From Bin55 sp964572845 (GTDB lineage: Bacteria > Pseudomonadota > Gammaproteobacteria > Pseudomonadales > Azotimanducaceae), in the NCBI GenBank assembly GCA_964572845.1, contig CAZNFX010000001.1:124001-188000 (forward strand): DNA of 64,000 nt, written 5' to 3'. Position 1 is the stretch's first letter. Each line of letters opens with the position of its first letter. Shown here one piece after another: positions 9,324-17,109 of this stretch. The notes under the pieces were generated by a model that was not told the origin of the DNA, did not search any database, and saw only the letters and a list, made by a program, of their open reading frames with translations. The position numbers were made by a program, and so were the translations under genes.

Positions 9324-10121
9324 ATGACGCTTGCAGCAATAGCCGCAATCCTCTATGGAGTTGCAGCTTTCTTGGCTTTCAGAAATCGAGAAGTCGACGA
9401 CGGGTTGATGCTGCGTTTTGCCCCGGCTGTAGCAATACTTGCCTGCTGCTGCAACATTGTGTTTGCCATTCAGATTTTCTGGATTGGCAATGGTGTGGAC
9501 TTGGCTGCGGTTCCCATTGCAACATTGATTACCGTTCCTGCCGCACTGATCACCGTCGCTGAACATCTCTACAAACCTATACGGGCGACTCCAATCGCGC
9601 TTGTTGTCTATCCCTTGATAGCCTTGATCTTGCTAGTGGCAGGATTGTTCCACCGTGGTTCGCTGCATCCCACAGAATTAGGCCTCGGACTCACGATGCA
9701 CGTCATCGTTAGCGTGGCTTCCTATTCGATTCTGGCATATGCGGCTTGCCAAGCGGCATTGCTGATTTGGCTCGACGCGGCAATTCGCAGGCACAGTTTC
9801 AACGTATTTCTCCGAATCTATCCGCCGCTCGAGTCCGCCGAGGGAACACTGTTCAACGCGCTTTGGACGGGATTGGTTCTGCTGACGATAGCTAACGCGA
9901 CAGGGTTCGTTTTCTTCTGGGGAGAATTGTTCACTCATCCTAGTCACTTCCATGTCATCATGACTACTGTGGCTTGGTTGATCTATGCGCTGGTAATGCT
10001 TGGACACATGGTGCGCGGTTGGCGTGGCAACTTCACAACGAAGCTCTCGCTTGCAGCATTTGTAGTCCTGCTGTTCGGCTACTTTGGGACCAAAGTTGTT
10101 ACCGAAGGTCTCTTGGCTTAA
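9324..10121 (+). CDS. ypjD: Inner-membrane protein of the CcsA/YpjD family
   Basis: This is a 265-residue protein with about eight hydrophobic segments, matching the cytochrome c assembly (CcsA)-like family to which YpjD belongs. Conserved-looking features are LGLTMHVIVSVASYSILAYA, the FFWGELF loop and HFHVIMTTVAWLIYALVMLGH near the C-terminus. The function of YpjD is not firmly known; links to haem handling or to Mg2+/Co2+ export with CorB have been proposed. GAGAAG precedes the ATG. It is divergent from ffh and followed 24 bases later by corB, as in E. coli. Confidence 0.88.
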   Translation: MTLAAIAAILYGVAAFLAFRNREVDDGLMLRFAPAVAILACCCNIVFAIQIFWIGNGVDLAAVPIATLITVPAALITVAEHLYKPIRATPIALVVYPLIALILLVAGLFHRGSLHPTELGLGLTMHVIVSVASYSILAYAACQAALLIWLDAAIRRHSFNVFLRIYPPLESAEGTLFNALWTGLVLLTIANATGFVFFWGELFTHPSHFHVIMTTVAWLIYALVMLGHMVRGWRGNFTTKLSLAAFVVLLFGYFGTKVVTEGLLA

Positions 10122-10145
10122 GCAACCCTCACACTGCATTCGACA

Positions 10146-11456
10146 ATGTTGATTCCCACTGCAATACTGCTAGCCGCTACCTTCGGTCTCATCCTCGTGG
10201 GCGCTTACTTTTCCAGTTCGGAAACCGCCATGATGAAGCTGAATCCCTACCAGCTAAAACATAAGGTGTCGGAAGGCCACAAAGGCGCACGAAAAGCACA
10301 CAGACTGCTTCTTCGACAAGATCGGCTGTTGGGAGTAATTCTGATAGGCAACAACCTCGTGAACAATGCCGCAGCCATCATTGCCGCAGTCGTCTGCTCA
10401 AGGTGGTTTGGGGCGGCTGGCCCCGCCATAGCAGCGATTTCCTTCACGCTCATCATGCTCGTGTTTGCCGAAGTTGCACCAAAGACTATTGCCGCCGAAC
10501 GCCCAGAAACCATTGCATTTCCCTCGAGCTACGTTCTGACTCCGTTGGCTAAGGTACTTTCGCCAGTGGTGACACTTGTCAACTCTTGCGCCAGCATTCT
10601 TGTAAACCCATTTGTAAAGAACACAACAGCCAAATCATCGTCGCTTTCCCTGGACGAACTGCGAACTGTGGTTGGGACCGAAATTGACATCGGCAATCGG
10701 CCGCAGGAGATGTTGCTTGGCATTCTCAATTTGGGGAAAGCTAAGGTAGCCGACATCATGATTCGCCGTTCGGAAGTGGAAGGAATAGATCTCGCACTAA
10801 CACATAGCGAAATAGTTGACGACCTCCTTCACGCCACCCACACCAAGCTTCCCGTGTACGAACACACAATTGAAGACGTTGTGGGAGTCCTGCATTTGAA
10901 GCGATCTGGGGTTGTTTTGCATCCCGACGACTTTGACGTCAACAAGTTGAGGGATCAATTGGAGGAACCCTACTTCGTACCTGAAGGAACGCCGCTCTCA
11001 ACACAACTGATCAATTTCCAAAAAAAGAAAAACCGCTTTGCCTTCGTAGTGGACGAATACGGTGCCATCGAAGGCATCGTCACGCTTGAGGACATTTTGG
11101 AAGAAATCGTCGGGGAATTCACCACCGATTCGGCGGCGGACATAGTCGACATCTACCCACAGGACGACGGATCCTATGTCATCAACGGCTATGTACTTCT
11201 GCGCGACATCAATGCGACTCTTGGTTGGGAGCTGCCAACCGACGGACCAAGAACTCTGAACGGCCTGATGTTGGAACATCTAGAGGACATACCGGATGCC
11301 AATGTTGGCTTGAAGTTTGGCAACTACATCTGCGAGACTGTGAAAGTCGGCGAAACATCGCTTCCAAGCATACGTGTCGTCAAGGTCGAATTGGCTCCCG
11401 AGAGCGGAGATGACCGTGAATCTAAGAGGGGGAACGCCGAGTTGGAGCCAACCTAA
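10146..11456 (+). CDS. corB: CNNM/CorB-type transporter with CBS pair and CorC/HlyC domain
   Basis: An N-terminal DUF21 (CNNM) transmembrane domain spans residues 1-180 (GAYFSSSETAMMKLN, NNLVNNAAAIIAAVV, EVAPKTIAAE). A CBS pair follows to about 330 (DIMIRRSEVEGID, FVVDEYGAIEGIVTLEDILEEIVGE), then a C-terminal CorC_HlyC domain (DDGSYVINGYVLLRDINATLGW). The family exports Mg2+ or Co2+. It ends 12 bases from the convergent leuA stop. The YfjD/CorB name rests on the ffh-ypjD neighbourhood and domain order. Confidence 0.9.
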   Translation: MLIPTAILLAATFGLILVGAYFSSSETAMMKLNPYQLKHKVSEGHKGARKAHRLLLRQDRLLGVILIGNNLVNNAAAIIAAVVCSRWFGAAGPAIAAISFTLIMLVFAEVAPKTIAAERPETIAFPSSYVLTPLAKVLSPVVTLVNSCASILVNPFVKNTTAKSSSLSLDELRTVVGTEIDIGNRPQEMLLGILNLGKAKVADIMIRRSEVEGIDLALTHSEIVDDLLHATHTKLPVYEHTIEDVVGVLHLKRSGVVLHPDDFDVNKLRDQLEEPYFVPEGTPLSTQLINFQKKKNRFAFVVDEYGAIEGIVTLEDILEEIVGEFTTDSAADIVDIYPQDDGSYVINGYVLLRDINATLGWELPTDGPRTLNGLMLEHLEDIPDANVGLKFGNYICETVKVGETSLPSIRVVKVELAPESGDDRESKRGNAELEPT

Positions 11457-11468
11457 TTCGGTGTATGC

Positions 11469-13175
11469 CTAACCTTCCATTAGTCGCCACCTGCGGTTCA
11501 TCGCCGCCATGACCGCAACAAGTGTCGCCCGAACACCGTCTTGGCTGACGCCAATTCCGTAGATTGGCTTGTCTTCGAACTCAATCGCCACTATCCCAAT
11601 CTGTCTCATTTCGTTATGTGGAAGTAGAGACTCTCCAATAGCTTGCTGGAAGCATTCAAGCAAGTCGAGTGGCTCGTTGAGTGTTTCAACCAATCCATTG
11701 ACGAACGCATCGGTGGGACGAGAACCCCTACCTGAGATGGAAATCCGATTCGCGCCAACCAGAATGCTGGCGTCTATGGCTGTCGCGGCCTCAGTGTCGT
11801 TGCAGACCTCATAGGATTCCAACTTATACGGTCCGTCAATGAATTGAAATTCCGCCACTAGGGAATCTAGCATTTGCTGAGGGGTGATTTCGCTTTGCGT
11901 CTCTTCCGTAAGTTTCTGGACGGAACCCGAGAACTCAATCAACATGTCTCTGGGGAGAAAAATTCCGTAGTGCTCTTCCAGTACAAACCCAACACCTCCC
12001 TTACCCGATTGACTATTGACCCTGACAGATTCCTTGTAGGACGATCCGACATCGCCCGGGTCGATTGGCAAGTATGGGACCTCCCATTGGACGTTGTCTA
12101 CGTGCGCCATGCCTTTCCGAATCGCATCCTGATGGGATCCAGAAAACGCCGTAAACACGAGATCTCCAGCGTAGGGGTGCCTCGGGTGCACAGGTAGCTT
12201 GTTGATGGCTTCGACCGTTTCCCTGATTCGGGGCATGTCTCGAAGATCCAACTCCGGGTCCACGCCCTGTGAGAACAGGTTCATTGCAACTGTAACCAAG
12301 TCGCAATTGCCCGTTCGTTCGCCATTGCCAAACAGAGTCCCTTCAACTCGCTCGGCTCCCGCCATCAAAGCCAATTCTGTGGCAGCAATTCCGGTTCCGC
12401 GATCATTGTGGGTATGGAGGCTAATGATCGACGAGTCGCGATGCTCGAAGTTGTCGCAAAAATACTCGATTTGATCAGCGTAAACGTTGGGTGTGGCCAA
12501 TTCGACCGTCGACGGTAGATTGATAATTACCTTGCGTTCCGGTGTGGCACCCCATGTGGCGCACACTGCAGAACTGATATCCAAAGCGAAGTCGAGCTCG
12601 GTACCAGTAAAACTTTCGGGCGAATACTCAAACTCGACCTGAGTGCCCGACAAGTGGCGGGTCATGTCCCGAACCAGCTGGGTTCCAGATACCGCCAAGT
12701 CGACAATTTGGCTCTGAGACATTTCAAACACAACCCTTCGCTGCAAGGTCGAGGTCGAGTTGTAGAGATGAAAAATCGCTCTTCGAGTTCCTTCGAGGGC
12801 TTCAACGGTACGCTCAATCAGCTCTCTTCGTGCTTGGCACAAGACTTGAACGGTAACGTCATCGGGCACCAAGCCGTCGTCGATGATTTTGCGAATGAAA
12901 TCGAAGTCCGGCTGCGAAGCTGCTGGAAACCCTACTTCAATCTCAAGAAATCCAACCTCCAAGAGCAGCTCGTACATTCGCAGCTTTTCGTCAACGCTCA
13001 TAGGTTCAATGAGAGCTTGGTTGCCATCGCGAAGGTCTACGCTGCACCAACGTGGAGCATGCGACAATCGCCGCGATGGCCATTGGCGACCGGGTAGATC
13101 GACCGGTGCGAAATGCGAGTACTTTTCGAATGGCATTGTGCCGGATTTGCCGCCGGAGACTGGGTAGGACTTCAT
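11469..13175 (-). CDS. leuA: 2-isopropylmalate synthase, long (type 2) form
   Basis: It condenses acetyl-CoA with 2-oxoisovalerate, the first committed step of leucine synthesis. The 568-residue sequence is the long form typified by actinobacterial LeuA: an N-terminal extension (PVDLPGRQWPSRRLSHAPRW), then the TIM barrel (SVDLRDGNQAL, SLHTHNDRGTGIAATELALMAGAERVEGTLFGNGERTGN by segments) and a C-terminal LeuA regulatory domain. A leader peptide with four consecutive Leu codons and an overlapping hairpin lie 74-124 bases upstream, so leucine-dependent attenuation is likely. Other leu genes are not in the window. Confidence 0.96.
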   Translation of the reverse strand: MKSYPVSGGKSGTMPFEKYSHFAPVDLPGRQWPSRRLSHAPRWCSVDLRDGNQALIEPMSVDEKLRMYELLLEVGFLEIEVGFPAASQPDFDFIRKIIDDGLVPDDVTVQVLCQARRELIERTVEALEGTRRAIFHLYNSTSTLQRRVVFEMSQSQIVDLAVSGTQLVRDMTRHLSGTQVEFEYSPESFTGTELDFALDISSAVCATWGATPERKVIINLPSTVELATPNVYADQIEYFCDNFEHRDSSIISLHTHNDRGTGIAATELALMAGAERVEGTLFGNGERTGNCDLVTVAMNLFSQGVDPELDLRDMPRIRETVEAINKLPVHPRHPYAGDLVFTAFSGSHQDAIRKGMAHVDNVQWEVPYLPIDPGDVGSSYKESVRVNSQSGKGGVGFVLEEHYGIFLPRDMLIEFSGSVQKLTEETQSEITPQQMLDSLVAEFQFIDGPYKLESYEVCNDTEAATAIDASILVGANRISISGRGSRPTDAFVNGLVETLNEPLDLLECFQQAIGESLLPHNEMRQIGIVAIEFEDKPIYGIGVSQDGVRATLVAVMAAMNRRWRLMEG

Positions 13176-13243
13176 GGCTACTCCATGCGTTTACAAATGG
13201 GATTCAGGTGTTAGCGATGAGGGTAAGAATGTAGGAAGAGGTA

Positions 13244-13258
13244 GCCGGTTAGACCGGC
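13244..13258 (-). promoter_or_regulatory. Hairpin overlapping the end of the leucine leader peptide
   Basis: The minus strand reads GCCGGT-CTA-ACCGGC, a 6-bp GC-rich stem with a 3-base loop. It starts within the last codons of leuL and covers its stop codon. A ribosome stalled on the Leu codons would sit directly before this stem, as expected in an attenuation switch. A pyrimidine-rich run (CTACCTCTTCC) follows, not a proper U-tract, so whether this is the terminator or an anti-antiterminator arm is unknown. Confidence 0.55.
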
Positions 13259-13299
13259 AATAGCAGGAGGATGCTGTGTGCAATGATGTAAACGTGCAT
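13249..13299 (-). CDS. leuL: Leucine operon leader peptide
   Basis: This is a 16-codon minus-strand reading frame, MHVYIIAHSILLLLPV, ending in TAA. The four consecutive leucines use CTC CTG CTA TTG, the classical signature of a leu attenuator peptide. It lies about 74 bases upstream of leuA and downstream of a plausible promoter. No good Shine-Dalgarno is visible. A second frame starting at ATG 13317 overlaps it but is only weakly Leu-rich. Confidence 0.7.
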   Translation of the reverse strand: MHVYIIAHSILLLLPV

Positions 13300-13335
13300 T
13301 GCGAGCGAAGGAGACCATGAGTTCATTGAGTGTTC

Positions 13336-13364
13336 ATTGTAATGTTGGACAGTTGAACTACCAA
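13336..13364 (-). promoter_or_regulatory. Predicted sigma-70 promoter of leuL-leuA
   Basis: On the minus strand TTGGTA (-35) and TACAAT (-10) are separated by exactly 17 bases. Transcription would start near 13329, about 30 bases before leuL and about 150 bases before leuA. The call comes from consensus only. Confidence 0.5.
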
Positions 13365-13468
13365 CTTGATCATGCATTGGCAGGCACTGAAGAGTTAATT
13401 CTTGCGTGCCATGTCCTTAATTCTTGACGGCAAGCAGAGCATTGCATGCCGTTCGAGTGCTCTAAGGC

Positions 13469-13497
13469 TTGAAACAAGGTCAAGTCTGTACTCTAAT
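13469..13497 (+). promoter_or_regulatory. Predicted promoter of tRNA-Sec
   Basis: TTGAAA (-35), a 17-base spacer and TCTAAT (-10, five of six consensus bases) place the start within a few bases of the tRNA 5' end at 13505. This spacing fits a dedicated promoter for a monocistronic tRNA gene. Confidence 0.65.
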
Positions 13498-13504
13498 GCT
13501 TTTC

Positions 13505-13598
13505 GGAAGAGCATCGTCTCCGGTGAGGCGCGCGGCCTTCAAAGCCGTTGAGACGCTTAACCTGCGTCTGGTGGGTTCGACTCCTACCTCTTCCGCCA
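13505..13598 (+). tRNA. selC: tRNA-Sec (anticodon UCA)
   Basis: A 94-base tRNA of the selenocysteine type. It has the acceptor GGAAGAG/CTCTTCC with encoded CCA, the selC-typical CGTCTCCGGTGAGGCG D-arm, an anticodon loop with TCA at 13539-13541 on the stem CGGC/GCCG, and a long variable arm (GAGACGC...GCGTCT). The T-arm is GGTGGGTTCGACTCCTACC. The overall pattern follows E. coli selC closely. With selD at 17110 it indicates UGA decoding as selenocysteine, so genes in this genome may contain in-frame TGA. Confidence 0.97.
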
Positions 13599-13603
13599 CG
13601 AAC

Positions 13604-14482
13604 TCAAACGCTGGCGACGGCAAATCCCAAAATGGCAAGTGTCAAAATGCCAGCCACTATCTGACCTGATTTACCAATTCTTCGTAGATCGAAGCTTGCC
13701 ACGATTACGCCCGCAAGCAAACCGCAAATCAATCCCGTGAAATGCGCTACGACATCTGTACGCTCAGAACCGATTCCCATGAAGGCAAAAATGCCGATGG
13801 CTCCTGCGATGGGGATGGCGTTGTATTTCCACCCTCTTCCTGGCAAGAATCTTCGCCGAAAGAACATGCCGCCAATCAAGCCAACGGCAGCAAACATGGA
13901 GGTCGAAGCTCCGATCGAGACAAACATGTCATTTTGGACCTGGGCATTCAGATAGTTCCCAAGTGCACCGCAAAGAACGATGAGCAACCATGCCACGCCG
14001 CTGCCGTAGTAGCGTCCGGCCAAAATGCCGAACACCAAACCAAATGCCGAGTTTCCGATCAGGTGCGCGATGTCGGCATGCAGCAACAATGCTGTTACAG
14101 TTCTCCACCACTCTCCTTGATCCCGTACTGCTAGCGCCCACATTGCGCCGTCTTGCGATAGTCGAGAAGCAAGACCCGAGCTCTCTAGCAACCAGACAGC
14201 CCAAATGATGCCTAGGTAAGCTATGCACCCAACGATGCCGCTATCGATGCGAGGAGAAGGATCCCGCTGAACGCCAGATCGTCGGTTTTCTTTGCGATAG
14301 AGTGCTAGCTGCTGGCGAGCGGCATTAGCCATCTCGGCGCGGGTAAATAGCAACCAACCGGAGATATTCCTTTCGAGACGCGTCTCGATCCCGATTGAAG
14401 TGAGCACGAGTTCGCATTCGATGATTGCCTGGCGGCTGCGCGAGGAACTCACCAGAGTCCATTCGGTCAGTTCATTGTCCAT
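13604..14482 (-). CDS. Rhomboid-family intramembrane serine protease
   Basis: This membrane protease cleaves transmembrane substrates. I prefer the ATG at 14482 over the upstream TTG at 14539; it gives 292 residues. A soluble N-terminal region of about 75 residues precedes at least six hydrophobic segments. The catalytic Ser193 lies in SIGASTSMF and His247 in DVVAHFTGL. HADIAHLIGNSAFG carries the conserved HxxxN-type loop and HL-GN signature. It is convergent with tRNA-Sec, its stop 6 bases from the tRNA end. Substrate unknown. Confidence 0.92.
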   Translation of the reverse strand: MDNELTEWTLVSSSRSRQAIIECELVLTSIGIETRLERNISGWLLFTRAEMANAARQQLALYRKENRRSGVQRDPSPRIDSGIVGCIAYLGIIWAVWLLESSGLASRLSQDGAMWALAVRDQGEWWRTVTALLLHADIAHLIGNSAFGLVFGILAGRYYGSGVAWLLIVLCGALGNYLNAQVQNDMFVSIGASTSMFAAVGLIGGMFFRRRFLPGRGWKYNAIPIAGAIGIFAFMGIGSERTDVVAHFTGLICGLLAGVIVASFDLRRIGKSGQIVAGILTLAILGFAVASV

Positions 14483-14672
14483 GTGTAGAGTATTGCATAG
14501 CTGCGCAACTCCTCTCGCAGGTGGGTTGACTTGTGCCAACGGACGTCAACCCGAGATTGCGAAGACCCAATGGCTCGTTTGTTCTACATGAATAGCAGTT
14601 CGGATTCGAAACCTTACAATCTCCCACGAATTCTTTTGAGTCGAACTGACATAGTTCGATTGCGAGGTTTGC

Positions 14673-16091
14673 GTGGGAGACGAAATCAGCGTACGCCATT
14701 TTGAAGCCGTTGACTTCAGCCGGTTCCGACGCCTACTAGAAGAAGAAACCGACCACATTACAAGGCTATTCGATAACAACGGGTTTAGTACCAGAGGTGA
14801 CATCGTGGGCTTCGAGCTGGAAGCTTGCATTGTTGACGAGACGGGTCATCCCAAAGGCATCAACAAAGACATTCTGGAGAGCGTAGACAACCCGCTTGTC
14901 GTACCCGAGCTGTCAGAGTTCAATGTAGAACTGAACGGTAGTCCCTGCTCGCTGACCGGCAGAGTGTTTTCGCGGATGCACGACGAACTGCTTGCTACAT
15001 GGTCCGCTTGCCAATCGACGGCGAACGCCAACGAAAGCATGCTAGTGCAGGTTGGCATTCTGCCGACTATGCGTAGGGATCTGCTCAATTCCACCCACAT
15101 GTCTGACATGGTTCGTTACAAAGCGCTTAACGACCGGATCATAGCCATGCGCGACGGCGCGGATCTCAACATTGAGATTCAGGGACGAGAAGAGCTAAAG
15201 CTGAAGCACGAGGACGTCATGCTGGAAGCCGCCACGACGAGTTTTCAGATCCATCTTCAATGCAAACCGCATAGAGCAGTAAGAGACTTCAATGCGGCAA
15301 TTGCATTATCGGCGCCAATGGTCGCGCTTAGCGCGAATTCCCCGTTCCTTTTTGGAAGGGACCTTTGGGCTGAAACTCGCATACCTCTATTCGAGCAGGC
15401 AATCGATATCGGTGAACGACATCTGCAACGAGTCATCTTTGGTTCTGACTACGCCCGTGATTCGCTGGGTGAAATTTTTGCGGAAAACCGATTGAGTCAT
15501 TCGATTCTCCTTCCCTTCGTGCAACCTGAACCCATAAACAAATATGCCCATTTGCGTTTTCAGAACGGCACGATTTGGCGTTGGAACCGACCATTGATCG
15601 GCTTCGACTACGACGGGCAACCCCACCTGCGCATCGAGCACCGCGTTGTTCCTGCCGGGCCCTCTATCGTTGATTGCGTTGCAAACTGCGCTGCGTTCGT
15701 CGGATTTGTACGAGCGCTGTCCGACCTTTCCTCCCCAATCGAGTCGAAAATTCCATTTCAAACTGCGCGTGAAAACTTCTATACGGCGGCAAGACTAGGA
15801 TTGGATGCTGCCATTACGTGGACCGATGGAAAGAAAGTACCTGTAAAAGACCTGATCCTCGAGGATCTGCTGCCAAAGGCCCACCAGGCACTCTTGAACG
15901 AGGAAGTTCCCGCAGATGAGGTCGAGAAATTCATCGGTGTCATACGCGAACGCGTAAATACAGGCCAAAATGGAGCTACTTGGCAACGCAATTGGGTAGA
16001 GGCTCACGGCTCTGATCTAGCTTTGCTAACTCGAGCATATGGAGAGCGACAAGAAACAAACGAACCCGTTCACTCTTGGGACACAAAGTGA
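14673..16091 (+). CDS. Glutamate-cysteine ligase-like protein (GCS2-type ATP-dependent carboxylate-amine ligase)
   Basis: The 472-residue protein contains FELEACIVDETGHPKGIN and SEFNVELNGSPC near the N-terminus, the metal/ATP region HLQCKPH, and a C-terminal RIEHRVVPAGPSIVDC. This pattern matches GCS2-like ligases related to YbdK and EgtA. The true substrate is not known. The start is GTG with GCGAGG upstream. The next gene overlaps it by 4 bases (GTGA) and encodes an aspartoacylase-type enzyme, so the two probably make and break, or sequentially modify, the same amide. Confidence 0.75.
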   Translation: MGDEISVRHFEAVDFSRFRRLLEEETDHITRLFDNNGFSTRGDIVGFELEACIVDETGHPKGINKDILESVDNPLVVPELSEFNVELNGSPCSLTGRVFSRMHDELLATWSACQSTANANESMLVQVGILPTMRRDLLNSTHMSDMVRYKALNDRIIAMRDGADLNIEIQGREELKLKHEDVMLEAATTSFQIHLQCKPHRAVRDFNAAIALSAPMVALSANSPFLFGRDLWAETRIPLFEQAIDIGERHLQRVIFGSDYARDSLGEIFAENRLSHSILLPFVQPEPINKYAHLRFQNGTIWRWNRPLIGFDYDGQPHLRIEHRVVPAGPSIVDCVANCAAFVGFVRALSDLSSPIESKIPFQTARENFYTAARLGLDAAITWTDGKKVPVKDLILEDLLPKAHQALLNEEVPADEVEKFIGVIRERVNTGQNGATWQRNWVEAHGSDLALLTRAYGERQETNEPVHSWDTK

Positions 16092-17092
16092 AACTGCGAA
16101 GAGAGACATCGATCGACCCCGAGATTCTCGATTTTCACGCCTCAGATTTGTCAAGCGTACTCGAAGGACCGACCCTATTTGATCTCAGAACTCCAAACAC
16201 TCCTCCCATCTTTGTCTCGGTGTTGCTCCACGGCAATGAGATATCTGGCTGGGACGCACTTCGATCGCTTCTCAAGGATCAGATTCGGTCGGGCGCGATG
16301 GCATCGATGTATGTATTGATAGGCAATGTTCTAGCCGCAAGCCAATGTGTTCGGGCTCTTGATGAACAGCCGGATTTCAACCGCATCTGGGATGGCAAAC
16401 ACACATCTGAATCCAATTGGACACTAGAAGTCATTGAGGAAGTTGCTTCCGGGAAGCCCTGGTTCGCTTTGGACATTCACAACAACACATGCCCCAATCC
16501 GCATCACTCGGTCATTACTGATATGAATCCCGCTACGCTTTCCGTAGCGAGGGAATTCAGCGACATCGCAATGTTTGCCACCCAGCCTCCCGGTGTGTTA
16601 TCGCGCCGATGCTCGGAGTTTTGCACCGCAATCACGATTGAAGTAGGCACTCCGTGGGACCGGGAGAGCACTATTCGAGCCAAAGAATTCTTGACAACAC
16701 TGACAAGCCGGGGTCATCTGCCAGCTACGAGCGGAGATGATTTGCTCATTTACCGCAACAACATCAGAGTGGTTATCGAAAACGCCCACGACAAAAAGGA
16801 GTGGCAGGTGCCACGGTTCACTCCGTCATTGAATCAGTGGAATTTCAAGACGCTTGCGAAAGGTACGGAAATTGCAAGAGTGAAACCCGGCGGCGGCCGG
16901 CTTGTCGCGCACGATGACCATATGCACGATGTGACAAACGATTATCTGGAGTACAACGGCGACGAGGTCGTGCTCGCCCGAAACGTAATCATGTCCATGT
17001 ATACCGAGGACCCGCGAATTGCACTGCAGGATTGTGTGTGCTATTTCCTCGAACCTTGGGAATCCAATGATCAGGAGCAAATAGCCAGTTAG
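16088..17092 (+). CDS. Succinylglutamate desuccinylase/aspartoacylase-family zinc hydrolase
   Basis: This is an M14-like zinc-dependent amidohydrolase. The zinc-binding motif VSVLLHGNEISGWDA is near residue 46, DIHNN supplies the second ligand region, and ITIEVGTPWDRES carries the likely catalytic Glu. I chose GTG at 16088 because it overlaps the previous stop as GTGA; a TTG twelve bases earlier is also open. The length is 334 residues. It is convergent with selD after 17 bases. The coupling to a GCS2-type ligase suggests a shared N-acyl or gamma-glutamyl substrate. Confidence 0.8.
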   Translation: MKLRRETSIDPEILDFHASDLSSVLEGPTLFDLRTPNTPPIFVSVLLHGNEISGWDALRSLLKDQIRSGAMASMYVLIGNVLAASQCVRALDEQPDFNRIWDGKHTSESNWTLEVIEEVASGKPWFALDIHNNTCPNPHHSVITDMNPATLSVAREFSDIAMFATQPPGVLSRRCSEFCTAITIEVGTPWDRESTIRAKEFLTTLTSRGHLPATSGDDLLIYRNNIRVVIENAHDKKEWQVPRFTPSLNQWNFKTLAKGTEIARVKPGGGRLVAHDDHMHDVTNDYLEYNGDEVVLARNVIMSMYTEDPRIALQDCVCYFLEPWESNDQEQIAS

Positions 17093-17109
17093 AAGCTGGC
17101 AAGCACGGT

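Noticed and set aside
9204..9566. 120-codon minus-strand frame opposite ypjD
   Set aside because: It is antisense to a membrane protein and Cys/Ser-rich for that reason.
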